Source: Lactifluus volemus (lineage: Eukaryota > Basidiomycota > Agaricomycetes > Russulales > Russulaceae). Taken from it: DNA of 64,000 nt. The translations under genes were made by a program, and so were the position numbers. The DNA is taken from NCBI GenBank assembly GCA_022376515.1, contig WTXI01000019.1, forward strand, positions 1-64,000. The letters run 5' to 3'. Shown here in pieces: positions 35,901 through 49,519 of the stretch (its first letter is position 1; every line of letters starts with the position of its first letter). The notes beneath the pieces were generated by a model. It searched no databases and was not told the DNA's origin. It saw nothing but the letters and a program-made list of their open reading frames with translations.

Positions 35901-38900
35901 TAGTCTATCTGGCAAATTCGGAAGGTTCCCTGTTATAGGAGAGTGTCACGGGGATTGCCCAACAAAAAACTTTTTAATTGGTATACTGAGCGGTGAGACG
36001 TATGAGGCTTCGACGAGGGCCGGAAAAGACAGCTTTCTAGCTCGCCGTCGACTCAAACACGAGCTTTCCTTCGATCTCGGGCATAGTCGACTTTCCTCAT
36101 CGTTCATAACTTACCGACTCTCTGATTTCACTAGTCAATGGATGACTCGGTGAAACTGGTGCCTGCCCACTTGGCATTCCTCGACTCCCGTAAGGGAAGC
36201 ACCAAAATTGAGTTGACGTCTGTCAACACGAGGGTAAGCAAAAACGTCAAGCGACCGTCGGCCAAAAATGACCATATGAGATCAGAAATTTAACGGCCTT
36301 TTTTTGGTACTGTAATACGGAAGGATGGGATACCGTACGCATGGTTGTGGCCAGCCCTCAGAGGTCGATCGGGGAACATCGGACTCTCTCGGACCCTCTG
36401 ATGTGCCGACCAAAGGGAAAACGACGAACCTAGGGGTCCCACTACTAAGCACACCGTCTCTGCTCTTCCCTTTTCTGAAGAAAGTAAATGCGACAAAAAG
36501 TTACAAGTTTGCCCTTTCCCCTCGTGAGGGTGATTGGCGGTATAGGCGCGCGTACCTCGAGGCGTCGCGTCACCACGCCGCATCACGCCGCACGCGTTAT
36601 ACGGTGTGTTTGCCGCGTCAATTCCGGCAAGCGGTTCTAGACCGGCACTTCGATCCCTCAAGAGGTCAGCGTTGTGCTGCTCCCTTCCCATGGAACTGCT
36701 TCCCCCTTGGCACACACATAGAACAGAACTTCCTTTTGTTGATGGCCGAGGTCGGTCGGGGCCTGATTGGCAATCCTTTTCGCACTCGGGCTTCCCCACT
36801 GAGCTCTACCATCTGATGTTGAGGCAGGGGCAAACGCATGTTTGTCCTTCGGCGATAAAGGGAGAATCGATTGGGTTGGGGAAATCCTGCGGCCCCACTC
36901 AGGGTATCAGCCCCACACCCCACGGGCGGATGACCATCCCCCGTTAATCGACGAGTACATGCTTGAGTAGTGTTGTTGTTTCATGTTTCATTTGCAACTC
37001 AACTTTTGCAGCAGAGAAAATTCCTTTTGAGAGACAGCTGACACCCCTCGGTGAGTGCGGCTGGATCATCATGATGGTAGATATCATCCCTGAATATTAT
37101 TCGTTTTTCCCGGATGTTCCGGGCTCGCGGCGGACTCGGATCAGGATGGTTTATGTACACAAAAATTTCACTGACTTACAGGCTTGACGGCCCTGACTAT
37201 GGCATCATGAAATCGTTTATGCCTGCCATTTCTTTTCTCAGCGACAAAGTTGGGTCATTCGTGTGACTAATGACCGGCGCTGCAATAGACTGACCAGGAC
37301 TTTGTAACTCCCGGGTCTATTTTTTTTTCCCCTTCATTATCCTTCAATCATATGCCATGATCACATGTCACGCTCCAGCTCTAGATGCATTCATGCATAC
37401 TCCAACTCCTCGCACTAAGCACCCCACGGGACCCCACACGATGAGGAGGAGTGGAATTCATTTCTGTATGGCCGCGCTAGCAGCACCCAGTGAGTCACGA
37501 TGAGTGTCAAACTTCCACGCGGCGTTTTGTCGTAATAGACACTGCCTCACGCTAAAAACAGGCCTTAACTTGGTATTGTTCTGGAAGTCAGACAAGATAG
37601 GGGTTCCGAAATTATCTTCTCCCCGCATGGCCAGGGATTCCCCGCAGGCCTAGCCACAGAACTGCAATCCACCCTTAGCTGCATTCGTTTTCTGCAAATC
37701 TTTCTTCCAAGGTTGGAGATGCCACACACCACCACGGCTGCTCGCGCGCATCGTGGCGCCCTTTTTTTTCCGCCCCGCAAACCGATCGCCATCGGACATG
37801 AAGACTGCCTAGGCCTCCGGACGTTGAGAGAGTGGTCATTAGACGCCACGCCATCACATTTTTTTACATGTCCTTTTGTCAAATGCCTTCGCCAATAAAA
37901 GGCGCGTCCTTTCGTTGTTCAATCTCCATCACTTTCACAAACATGAGTTGGTTCACATCGGATTCTATGCAAGCTTCAGCCTGGAACGAGGTCAGCTCTC
38001 AGCTCTTCTCATTCGTTCCATGCCACTCATCGTCGCCACAGCTCAGCGGTAACACCGTTCGGGTGGTAGTCACTTCAGCCTTGATGACCAATGCTGCGGT
38101 TTACCATGTATGAATGTCCACCCGTCCCGCCAGAAAAGCTTATCAGACTGGTTGCAGGCTTCGAAGACCTGGGATGAACATGTCCGCGCCTCTGGTCTTC
38201 CCGAAAATCGTGACACCGCTATCAAACTCATGTTTGTAGTGCCGCGTTTTGTGATTACTATTCTGTTCACTTATTTTGACGCTTATCAGTCGTCAATTCA
38301 TTATCCGCTATGTCCACGACCTTATCGTGAAACACAATGTTTGTGATCGCTCTGATCATCCGGTTTGTGCGCTAACTATTTCTGTTTCCACAGCTGAAGC
38401 AGCTATGGGAAGAGAGAGATTGCATCAGTAAAGATGGTAAGGAACCTTTTGCGCCATGTTTAGCCACGGAGTTAACCCACATTTCATAGCATTCGAGCGA
38501 GTTCATTCTATCGCCGATCAGAAGAAGATATCTCAACGCTAGTCCATGTAGCACCCTTCTGTGTATTTCCAACGAAGCAAATCCTTGATTTCCTTTATTT
38601 AGAGTCTCCACACGAGGCTAAGCTGTAGCGTAAGATGGCGGCCCCCTTGATTACGAAAATAGCGTGATCGAGCAGCCTCGAAGCTGCGTTTCGAAAGTCA
38701 CCTCGTGTCATTAGTGTGCTTTGAAAACAGTAGCACTGAGGACAAATAAAAGACATAAGCCGTATAAGGATTTGATTGAGGCATTGGAACCGAGTTGTGG
38801 AATCGGTGTTATTGGCTACGTATCGATAACGGCTCAGTACACAGTACCTGTAGCAGTTCTCTCCACGTAAACAAACAGCGCACAGATCAGACGAAGAAGG

Positions 38901-40667
38901 TATGATATTACTAACGTAAACAAGGGTTCTACTGACCGAGTTTGGGGAAATAAGCTGACTTACTAGTTACAGGTTACGCGAGTTCAATCTTTACTATGAA
39001 AGACGTTATCGACCCGCGCAGCCGTCTCTAGAGATCTCGGAAGCCCCCGTATGATCAGCGGGGCCCCCATGCCTCCACTGCGCTTTTCTCCTCTTGACGT
39101 TTGCGGCTCTTTGCGCTCCACAGCAATCATGCTACAAGATGGCCTCGGAGGCAATCGGGAGAAATCTGAAAAGAGACTCGTGAGGCTACGACGGCCGAAA
39201 AGAGTGGGCATTATGAGGGCGAAGAGGAAGCGAGGCTGTACGGTGACGTCAGAAAATGCCGAGGCAGTCAGAAAACGCTGGGGGGCCTAAGTCACCTGCA
39301 CTCCGGAGTCTCCCGATCCCTGGGGTCACTTGGTTGCTCGCAGACCCTTGCCCACCTGCTAATTAGTAAAAACCGAGGCGATTTCTAAAAGATTTTTTCC
39401 GTATGTTTTATAACCCCAAGCCCGAGAATGTGATCTCTGCGAAGCATACCAGTAGGGAGATGCCGACCAATTCAGTTGATTTACGGAGCGCATGACTGGG
39501 CCGACGCAAATTGGAAAGACACCCTGATTCCAGGCCGAATTGATTCATTTGTGGCTTGTAAATATTTGATATGAGGCGCTTTCAGAGCGATATCAAAATG
39601 CGATGTGGCTTCCGTCAAAGACGAGACATAAGGTCCAATGCAAGAGCTCGGCTACGTTCAGAACGGGCAGAACCAACCGCGTGTAATGATCTTATCGCCG
39701 CTAAGGCCTCACGGTCTCGTTGACTGCTCCAAAGCGGGGAAAAAGAAAGCGCAGTAGTGCCCAGGAGCCTACCCATTACCGAGAAGCCACACGATGTGCG
39801 GCTTGGCTTGGCGGGCTAGAACATTGTATCGGTGCTCAAAGTTTCGGAAGAATGGAGAAAAAAACTCACAAAGTGTGCCACTCGCTTGGGGCTAGGCTTT
39901 CAAGTTACGCCGCCTAAGCCTGACTCGGAGGTGGCATCGATTATTTGCAAAGCCCCCGCGTTCTCATCGTCTTTCTCATCAGTAAAGGAGAGGAAGGTTG
40001 AGCCCGCTTATCACACGAGAAGATCCCCAATAAAAGGACAGAAGCAGGATATGGTCAAATTCTACGAGGAATGTCCACATCATGGTAAAAGCCACACGGT
40101 AAGGGACCCCCGCTCAGTTTTTTATTTATTTTTGAATGCAAGGCCTTACAGTACTAATACTATTTGATAATAGTCCGGACGTCATGTGACCCCTCTATCC
40201 ACGTGATCAGCAAATGTGTGAGAGACAACTTTGAAGGCGTCTATGATATAGACACTGCAGTAGTAACTGTAAATCTCAACAGCTTTTCAGGTAAATTGGA
40301 GAGCGGGCGGGCTCAAACTGCAGTTTCTGCGGGGGGATCCTGTGGCCGAAGGTATTAGTGGTAGGAATATATCAGATCGTATTCTGATTAAGGACAATCG
40401 AGACAGGATGCAACGACAATGGTTGGCCTATGAGTGATATTGAGAACGTGAAAAAAAGCACAGGAAGATGAGTCGGTTGATGATGCAGTGTATTTGGCTG
40501 TGCTAAGGAACTTTGCGGTGTTGGGAAATTCGTTCCTGGTCAATATATCGGCGGGTTGCCTTTCTCAGCTGCTACTTGTACACCGCATACCACGAGCAGT
40601 GCTCGATTGAAAACGTCGCGATAACTGATACAGGGTAGCCTATCGTTCTATTCCCCTCCCCCTTCCA
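32929..40667. other. 7.7-kb gene-poor region
   Basis: No gene could be supported on either strand. Open frames are short, overlap on opposite strands (for example 36290-36816) and lack recognisable motifs. There are small simple repeats (CCCCATCGT units near 33138-33155; an A-run near 35476). I saw no terminal repeats, integrase or transposase motifs. It may be decayed transposable-element sequence, but that is not shown. Confidence 0.5.
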
Positions 40668-42700
40668 ATGGCCACTACCTTCCTCGATCTTCCTGCGGAA
40701 GTCATCATTATCTTCTTATGTTATCTGCCTCTCCGAGAACTAGTCGCCTGCAAACGATTGTGTCGCCGCCTCCATGCGCTAATTAAACGTTCCCAATTAC
40801 TCCAATACCACCTCCGGATCATGTGCAGTGACGTGGAGGATCTCTTCGTACCCGGTATTTGCAGTTCCAAGTTCCTCAAGAACCTTGAACATTGGGAGAT
40901 GGCGTGGTGGGATCTTGACATCGGGGAGCCTTTCGCACGTCACAGGTATCACAACGTTCTATGGACCGTCGAACATGTCGTGCAGAATGGGTACATTGCA
41001 GCGATGCACTTGGGAGACACCACCTGGCACACAGCCCCAGGTTGGTCATATGCGAACCTATCGTACATCCTATTGCAAGGCGATGAAGCCCCCCAAGAAA
41101 GTAGCTGGCAGGACATCCAACTCGACCATTCCATCACCCCGAAGGGGTATGTACTCGATGTCAACCAGGATCTGGTAGCGGTCGTTTTTTGGTCAGTATC
41201 TCCCAACTCTCACTCCGATATGCTAAATTTCCCTCTTTGACAGTCGTGATGCGAATTGGAGACAAATGCAGATCAGGTTCTTAAGTTTCACCAAAGGCTC
41301 TCCTCACGAACTAGCCTCCAACTCTATTCCCGAGCTGGAATTAAACTGCAAGTCTTTAAATGATAGCGAGATCACGATGGAGGTCATGGGCTCCCATCTC
41401 CTCATGATAGTCACCTACAAAACCCGTCGCAGGTTTTCCAGCCGACATCAAAGAATTTACTTTGTTGACTGGACCAAAGGTCACATTCATTGCGTGAGTC
41501 TCCAAGGGAACAATCCCAGCTGGATATTCATCGTCATGGCAGGTTCGGCACGTTCGTGATGGCACTTACTTTCCAGTGATTGCCTTTCTATCCAAGGACC
41601 TTATAGTCCTGGCACGCAAACGCGACTTCTCTTTGGAAGTTTGCAAGATTGTACAAGAAGAGAATTTTGCCTTCACTCTGCAAACAATCTGCGTGCTGCG
41701 ACTTCCACCTGTTCATTCCAGCACCCGTGTGCGGTTAAACATCCGCAAAAGAACACCACCAGTATGCGACTCTTCTTCACCAGCTCTGCATTCGCACCGC
41801 CTACCGTTTAGAAGTGCTCAGGCAGAGGCTATTCTTGGCTTCGAAATCAATGTACGTCGATATGGTAGACCCGGCTCCGAAGTTCGCAGGCTCGCCTTTT
41901 GGGTCCACCATAGCACACTCCACAGATACGCGATGGTGGCTTCTACGAAGACTTCACGCGTCCCGCCGAAGCACAAGAGCTTGTGCAGCGTACGAGGACT
42001 TGCCTCTCGGCTCATCAATCGCATCGGTCACACTTTTGCGATCCCTACCGTCCGTAGTTGGGAAGAATGGGGTCCTCAGTCTACCCGATGGTACGAGTGC
42101 AGCGATGACCTCCGCGATCGACAGACACTGGCTGGCACACGTTGCGCGATCGCGCAGCAAGGTCAGTTGACGTTGATGGACTTTTGTCCCGGACGCCTCG
42201 CCATGCTGCGCGGTCGGAAGCACTGTAAGGTATTGGAAGATTCGGCCGTGACGCTCGTAGAAAATCCAATCACCATTAAGGGTGGGCGTTGCTTCCTTCA
42301 CGACATCACGTCCAAACTACCGTATTCCGTATCCACCAAGTACGGCGTAAAGAATCGCGTTTTGATGGACGATGAGTGGATCATACAGTTTGAGGTGAGA
42401 GAGTCTGTCAACTGTCCTCAGTTGTGTCGAGGCTCATCCTGTGCTACTTCACACCTCAGGAGGAGGGTTTGTTTGGTTGGGAGGGTTATATGGATTTCCA
42501 CAGCGTTCTACCGACAGAAGACTCATGTGAGACGTAAAAACGGAGCATCCTTTCACGGCATTGTGTACTTACATGTGGATATGTTTATTACCTTCGTTTT
42601 CCTAGGTGAAGCTAGTACTTTCCTTCCTTTTTTCCTTGAAAGACATCGTCTTCGCAGTCCGCACAGTGGCAAAAAAAGAGTCGGGATGGCACGGAGGTAG
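40668..42700 (+). CDS. F-box protein (basidiomycete type)
   Basis: Starts MATTFLDLPAEVIIIFLCYL, a clear F-box (LPxEVI, LPLRELVACKRLCRRLHALI) that would bind Skp1 in an SCF ubiquitin ligase. The rest is a divergent beta-rich region typical of mushroom F-box proteins: WEMAWWDLDIGEPF, GYVLDVNQDLVAVV, HLLMIVTYKTRR, RDGTYFPVIAFLSKDLIVLA, CFLHDITSKLPYSVSTKYGV and LMDDEWIIQFE. Exons: 40668-41191, 41244-41493, then from 41543, with GT-AG introns. The 3' end is uncertain. After IIQFE at about 42393 there is GTGAGAG, so the last exon may be spliced rather than running to the stop at 42700. The adaptor role is inferred from the F-box; the substrate is unknown. Confidence 0.8.
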
Positions 42701-43214
42701 TCAGTCTTGTCTATTGAAGTCTCAGCATCAACTTCCCAAAATCCGATATGCAGCGGGCCCGTTTAGGTACATTGTTCGATTCAAGGCACGATTGTAGCCT
42801 GGCACCAAGGACTACAGCCTTACTTGGTTCACATATTAGGAATAAGTGTATGACAATCAATTTCCACCAAGTCGGCGCGCCTGTCGATGGCCTAGGTCAT
42901 CACTTGCTAACCTTTCTCGAGGAACCAGCGAAGCAGTCACGTACTGTATTAGTTAGAATTAGAATTTGGGCAGTGCCCCTGGTTCACAGACTTCAGTGAT
43001 GTCCAAGGACTAATATACTTGTCTTGGCTTCCCGTTCTGGAATGGTTTCTGCATTTATATGCACAGCACAGATCAGAGTCCCGTCTCAGAAAGTCTTATA
43101 ACGAGACAAAAATGTTTAGTAGCACTTGTTTAAACCACTGAATAGGGTTAGGGCTAGACGCGCTCTTAGCCTCTTTCTGGGCCAGGCGCCAGGCATTTCT
43201 GAAAGCTCTCGAGG
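42701..43214. other. Intergenic, probable CPSF2 promoter
   Basis: No gene. GGGTTAGGGCTAG lies about 60 bp before the CPSF2 start, but I cannot assign it a role. Confidence 0.4.
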
Positions 43215-46200
43215 ATGTTGACTTTTACGCCGTTATCTGGTGCAGCCAAGTCATCTCGTACCAGTCCATTAGCATACCTCCTTCAAGTTGATGACATTAA
43301 GATCCTGCTCGATTGTGGCTCGCCAGACTGGTGTCCAGAACCCTCTTCCCCTACACAAGACGGAAATGGTGTGACGACGGAAAGCACTTTCCCTGGCAAC
43401 AATATTGCGACAAACTTAGAGAGTGGGTTCTTGGCTATGAATTGTCCAACACACTTTTAACGGCTTGCACAGGATTGCACCCTCAATCGACCTCGTTCTT
43501 CTCTCACATGGAGATCTTGCTCACTCTGGATTATACCCCTACGCGTACTCAAGGTGGGATCTCAAAGCTCCAGCTTATTCTACGCTTCCTGTACAGGCCA
43601 TGGCTCGTATTGCTGCAACAGAGGAGGCCGAAGGTATTCGCGACGAAGACGACGTAGGCAACTCGGAAGAGCAGGCGACGCCAGAGACCGGGGACGGAGA
43701 ATCTTTACAAGGTTCCCCAGATGAAGAAAGCCACCTGGAAGAGGGCTCGTATCCAAAAACTCGCTCGTCAAAAGGCAAGTATGTTGCCACACCTCAAGAG
43801 GTACATGATTCCTTCGACGGCGTGGGCACACTGCGTTACTCTCAGCCTGCACATCTCTCAGGTAAGTGAAGAGTCGCTACTGCCTGCAAGATTTGATAAA
43901 GTCTTGTTTCATAGGACGGTGTCAAGGCTTGACTATAACTCCGTTCAATTCCGGTCATACTTTGGGAGGTACAATTTGGAAAATCCGTTCTCCATCTGTT
44001 GGGACAATCGTCTACGCAGTGAATCTGAATCACATGCGAGAGCGTCATCTCGACGGAACATTACTCATCAGTGGCGCTGGCGGTACTGTCTCCGAATCGT
44101 TGGCACGACCCGACCTCCTCATCACTGATGCGGAACGTGCAAACGTGATTGGCAGCCGCCGGAAAGACCGCGATGCTGCGCTAATTGGTATGATCCTTCG
44201 AACACTAAATTCCTTTACTGAATTGCGAGCATAGATACAATCACTACAACTCTCTCTTCACGATCCTCCCTGCTTCTTCCCTGTGATGCCAGCACGCGCG
44301 TCCTCGAGTTGCTTGTCTTACTCGACCAGCATTGGTCCTTTGCCCGTCTCAAGTTTCCGATCTGTCTACTCTCCCGCACGGGCCGTGAGATGCTCACTTT
44401 TGTGCGAAGTATGATGGAGTGGCTTGGTGGTACAGTGAGCAAGGAAGATGTGGGAGAGGAGGCCTCTGGAAAGCGCAGCAACAAGCGTAGGCGTGAGGAT
44501 GATGCTGACGAAGAAGCAATTGGGGCGTTCGCATTACGTTCAAGTGAGTCGATTGAATGACAATAATGGACATTGACAAATCTTTCCTGCAGGCACCTCG
44601 AGTTCTTCCCTAATCCACAAGTTCTTTTGCAGACGTACTCCTCAAAAGACCCCAAGCTCATTCTCGCTGTCCCTGCATCCTTCTCCCATGGTCCATCACG
44701 GTTGCTGTTTGCAGACTTTGCAGCTGTCCCTGACAATGTCATCCTCCTCACGGCGCGAGGCGAGGAAGGAACGTTTGGACGCATGCTATTTGAGCGTTGG
44801 AATAATTCTCAGCGGGCGGAGGATAAGTGGGACAAGGGCAACTCGGCAGTAGTGTGATGCTTGATGGTTCTCTCCAGTTACGCGTGGGTTATCGATTTCA
44901 CAAAGTGGCCCGTCCTGTATATACTAATGTATTTTATGTACAGCTAAACTCGAAAGTCCCTTTAACAGGAGTTGAACTCGAAATCTTCCTACAGAGACAA
45001 CGTCTCGCGAGAGAAAAAGCGGCCTTAGCGCAAGCTACGCTTGTACGCAACCAGCAGCTACTTGAAGCCGATGAGGGCGCAGACTCGAGTGATAGCGACT
45101 CGGACGCCGAAGATGAGGAGGACGTCGAACGTGCCCTTGGACTGGATACAGAAATAACAAGAGCGGACGGCGCGGACTGGGGCCGCGGGATAGACACGGA
45201 CGACAACGGACGTCAGATGTTGTCGTTTGACATTTATCTGAAAGGCAACGTTTCCCGTGCGACTTCGTTCTTCAAAAAGAGCGCAGGGAAGGAGAATCAA
45301 CGATTCCGGATGTTTCCGTACGTGGAGAAGAAGCGAAGAGTGGACGAGTACGGCGAAGTGATCGACGTCGCGATGTGGGTGCGCCGAGGAAAGATCATGG
45401 AAGAAGAAGCGGAGGACGAGGAAGCCAAGGAGAGAAAGAGGCAGGAAGAGGAGGCTAAGGTATGCACTTTTATCCCTTTGCTCTCTCCACGTATATCGTC
45501 TCTCATTCTTGGGTGTGTGTTCATTCTGTAAGAAGGTCCCTGAGGAGGTACCATCAAAATATGTTTCAACTGTTGTAGAAGTACAGCTCGCATGTCGCTT
45601 GCTCTTCGTTGACCTCGAAGGCCTCAACGATGGTCGGGCAACAAAGACGATCATTCCAAAAGTTGCACCCAGAAAGCTGGTGAGTCTCACTAAGCATGTA
45701 AGGTCCCGCCGTTGCACACTGAATCCCCCGGGCCTCGTTAAAGATCATCGTGCATGGTGGGCCTGCTGCAACCGAGTCCTTGCTCGAGAGCTGTGCGAAT
45801 ATCCGCACCATGACGAAAGACATTTACGCCCCCGCTGAAGGCGAGTCTGTGCAGATCGGACACAACACGAACAGTTATTCGATCTCACTCAGCGACGAGA
45901 TGCTAGCATCTGTGAGGATGTCAAGGGTAAGTCACGTGCGTTTATACACAGCATTCCCTCCTTGTTCACACTAGTCTATCTGCAGTTCGAGGACAACGAG
46001 GTTGGCTTCGTCACAGGGCGGATCACCACGAGTGCTAGCTCGAACGTACCCGTACTTGAACCCATCCACCAAGCCTCACTCTCCATAAGTCGTCCCTCCC
46101 CTGCGCTGCCACGTGAGATCGGCGCACGACCGACCCAACGCTTGCCCCATTCCACGATGATCGGTGAGCTCAAACTTACGGCGCTCAAAGCCCGACTCGC

Positions 46201-46390
46201 TGCGGTTGGGGTTCAAGCGGAACTTATCGGTGAAGGTGTGCTCGTCTGTAGAGCTGGAGCTGGAGATGTCGAGACGGTCGCGGTGCGCAAGTCGGCGCGA
46301 GGGCAGGTTGAATTAGAAGGCACCGATTGCGACGTGTACTACAAGGTTAGGAAGGAGATTTACGGTCTTCACGCTCTGGTTTCAGCATGA
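43215..46390 (+). CDS. CFT2: Cleavage and polyadenylation specificity factor subunit 2 (CPSF100/Cft2)
   Basis: mRNA 3'-end processing factor, partner of the CPSF73 endonuclease. It starts MLTFTPLSGAAKSSRTSPLA, then ILLDCGSPDWCPE; LVLLSHGDLAHSGLYPYA is the degenerate metal motif expected in this inactive beta-lactamase-fold subunit. Later come TPFNSGHTLGGTIWKI, DGTLLISGAGGTVSES, LSRTGREMLTFVRSMMEWL, the acidic insert DSSDSDSDAEDEEDVE, EVPSKYVSTVVEVQLACRLL and a conserved C-terminus ending YGLHALVSA. About eight introns, all GT-AG. Two frame breaks: between about 43345 and 43390 (before PWQQYCDKLRE), and at 44539-44541, where one extra T gives the family motif RFKHLEF. Both fit missing bases in the consensus. 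Confidence 0.92.
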
Positions 46391-48279
46391 CCAATAATAA
46401 TAATAATAATAAAATCCGACTTGTCCATTACCTCGATGTAGTACGCCGTATGTTTGGTCGACGACCGCTTAGCTACAGCCTCGAGGGCTTATTCACTCGC
46501 CGATTTTGTTGGTGTAGGGAATACCTACAGTACGTTCTGTCGGTGCCGACTTTCCAGAGACTTCATCGCCCTAAAGCGCAGCATTTCATCTCCCGGGTAA
46601 AACAACTTCGTTGGAAAAAGACGAAGGCGGCCGCCGTCTTCCGTTCTGGGGCGGTTTGGGCGTTGCCCGCTCTGCCCGAATCCACACAAAAACCAATTTG
46701 TCCTTGGGAGGGCGCCCACAGAACCTGTGATCATGATCGACGGTGCCATTATGGCAGCTACAATGGGATAATAGGGTCTGGTGGATGGCTCCATTGTTAT
46801 GATGCTAACTTGGTCTGTTTTTTTTTACCCACGTTCCGACACCGAAAAATCTTATCATCAATGCCTGCATCGGGCATTGCTACACTGCGAGAAACACCCC
46901 TACCGATTTGAACGTTTTGTTGATGACACAAGAGTTATGTTCCGCTAAACAGTTTTCTTGCTGTCGGACACGTGACGTGATATTACTCTTCGAGTGAACG
47001 GCCATTTCAACGACGGCATCTGATCAGATAACCTTTGGTGTTTTGAAACGACTGGATGATCACCGAGTCAGGTTCGGTGCTGACGCAATTGTGACCCTGG
47101 GCGGCTCCTCTGACGGGACGATCCCCGTGATACCCGAGCGCTGTCAAGACAAACATATACAGTAATTTACAAATTACAATACTAGTAGTAGGCATTGCTG
47201 TCCGAGTCTTGATTACTGTACTGTATAGTAAACTATCGGTCAAGTCGGACGTCCGTGCAGGGAAGAGAGGGTAGAAAATCGAAATTGCAAAATAGTTCTT
47301 GGGGACGATCGGTGGATAGAGTGCTCCCATTTTCCAGTGGCTGCCCCGAGATCGCCCATGCTACGGGTGCGACGACGCTACCGCCACTCGTCGGATCATG
47401 ATCAGGTTGTTCGCATCTGTTACAAGCGAGGCGTACGGTGCTTACAGTAACTGCGTGCAGGAGGTTGTTGCTCGTTGCAGCTTCGGTCAACACGTCACCC
47501 CGTTTGACCCAAAGTAAATGCTTTATCCGTGTGTCCTCCGTGTTCATCGGTATGCCCAGAAAGGTGGGGAACCTACACTGCAATCACGTGAGGAGAAGCT
47601 TGATCAGGGTAGACGCCTTTCCTCGAATCTTATGGAGACTAAGCTTTGGAGACATTTCATCGTTATGAGGAATGTCGATACTCATCGCATGGGATCAAGG
47701 GATTATAGAACCTTCCCTTTCGTGGAAAGCGAGAAACACTTGGCTTCACAAGATGAACGTACCACAATGACTTTCTGTCTCGTTCTGTCAGTGCAGGTAT
47801 TACACCGTCACGGCTGTTAGTATCAACACGCGATTTTGGGCCACCCGGGCCATTCCCATCTCATAACCTTCACTTCCTGGAAGATTATCACGACATGGTA
47901 AGTACTGATTAAGCGTGAGTCTGTCCTAGTCAAAGAAAATAGCCGGTATCTGTATAGTAGCGTTCAGCCAGGTCCACGCGTGGGAGAAAAAGTCGGAAAG
48001 ATCCGAGGACGTGCTTATCACTTCCACCACGTACTCATTGTATGCTAGGAACGACCAGTAACCGATGGCATGAAGCCACGCGCACAAATTCTAGTTGGGT
48101 TTAATTCAGGTTCAGCATTGTCGTAATATCTGTATCCTCATTTTTTCTAGAACATCCCACAAGGGCTATTGTTCTTTCCATCTCATGGCACTGGCAACCT
48201 GCTTGCATCGGCAAGTATTGAAATGTACCGATGCAAACACACTGAGAACGTTGTGAGCATGGACATTTCCTCTCGGAAT
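46391..48279. other. Intergenic, no gene seen
   Basis: Begins with an AAT microsatellite (46392-46410) just after the CPSF2 stop. Open frames are short and unrecognised. Confidence 0.5.
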
Positions 48280-48498
48280 GTCCCCCGAGTCCGAGTCCCC
48301 ATCGACATTGTCGATAGAATCTTGAAAAAGGCGTACGAGTTCCTACAGTCAACGAAGACTGGCGATTCTGAAGCGTATGCTCTAGTCTGTAAAACCTGGC
48401 TTCCCAGTGGCTCGAAGTTGGCTGTATCAGATTTCCCTCAACTTCTGGCGGTCACCAGGTCACTTACTATCCATGTCATCGATGAAAATCCCTACTAG
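48280..48498 (+). pseudogene. F-box-like fragment
   Basis: Reads RVPIDIVDRILKKAYEFL, then AYALVCKTWLPSGSKL and FPQLLAVTRSLTIHV before a stop at 48498. The VPIDIVDRIL...LVCKTWLP layout matches the N-terminal F-box-like module of many basidiomycete proteins. No long C-terminal region follows in frame, so it appears truncated or broken. An unseen splice could extend it. Confidence 0.45.
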
Positions 48499-49519
48499 CG
48501 CACACGGCTGGACTCCGTCAATTGCGCTTATCCGTCTTCTAGTCAAGTAAGGATTAATTTTCGGTTGGACTCTCGGTTCTGGATTGGTCGTCAAGCCTTT
48601 ACGGAAAGCTCTTTTCTTCGCACATTTGCGGAGTCTTCAACGCTGAAGGTTGAAATTTGAACGATCCGCCCACCCACATTTGACTCAAAACTAGGACTCT
48701 TACTTAAGTCCTGCTTTAATTCTCAAGCTCTCACCTTATTGCAAGAAGATTTCGGAATCACCCTTTCCACCCTCGCATTCTGAGTGATCCCCCTCGTAAT
48801 GAAAAAATAAAATATATATATTGAACAAGTCACTATAGACCCTGCTGATGGTGTTAGTGATGCGATGCCCCACCACAGCCGCTGCTCTGACACCACTCCC
48901 CTATTACGAAATTCGCTTGTGTTCTTCCATTTCTCTCACCTCCAGCTCAGGTATCTTTCGCGGAGGCAGTTGGGTAAGGTTGTAGAAACTTACCAGATAG
49001 CAGTGTCATTACGCAGAGAAAGACCTCTCGATCTAGATCCACTTTACCCAATTAGGAAACTATACTCAGGCTGTATCCGGCGCCACCTAGTCGTGTGCCT
49101 CCGAGAGAAATTCCATATCGGTCCTGACCTGAACACAGTGTTTGTGGCGTTTATCATAGATCTGCCTTGGGCTGTGCTTCGAGTTGACGCCTTTCTGCCC
49201 TCTGGCTGGGCTCATTTTCTGAGACCTCATCCAGGCTGCAGCTGCTTAGGACGCGTGCGCAATACGTATGACACTAATGGGTTGTACAAGCCTTCACAGT
49301 ATAAGTCCATCGCCCGCGACTATAATTTATGGTATAAACGAAAGACAGTGTCCAGGTGAGTACCTACGATTAAAGATAGCAATGTAAAGTCCGATTACGT
49401 GATGATTGATACAAAACTACTTTCGTACGATTAGTTGTCAGTCGTCGAAACATAGGGATGCGTCCTAGGGTAAGATCGACAGTTAGAAACGCTCGTGGCG
49501 TATGTCCATAATGCACACC
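48499..49519. other. Intergenic, one unassigned open frame
   Basis: A plus-strand frame at 48865-49359 (164 codons, ending NLWYKRKTVSR, followed by GTGAGTA) is open but resembles no family I know. I leave it unannotated. Confidence 0.35.

Noticed and set aside
36290..36816. Two long overlapping open frames on opposite strands (169 and 163 codons)
   Set aside because: Mutually antisense, odd composition, no family motifs, no promoter or intron signals; likely chance in GC-rich sequence.
43149..43161. Telomere-like repeat near GGGTTAGGGCTAG
   Set aside because: Only about two partial units; interior of a gene-dense region, so chance or a promoter element is more likely.
48865..49359. 164-codon plus-strand frame
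   Set aside because: Open and followed by a possible splice donor, but no family recognised and no convincing further exons.
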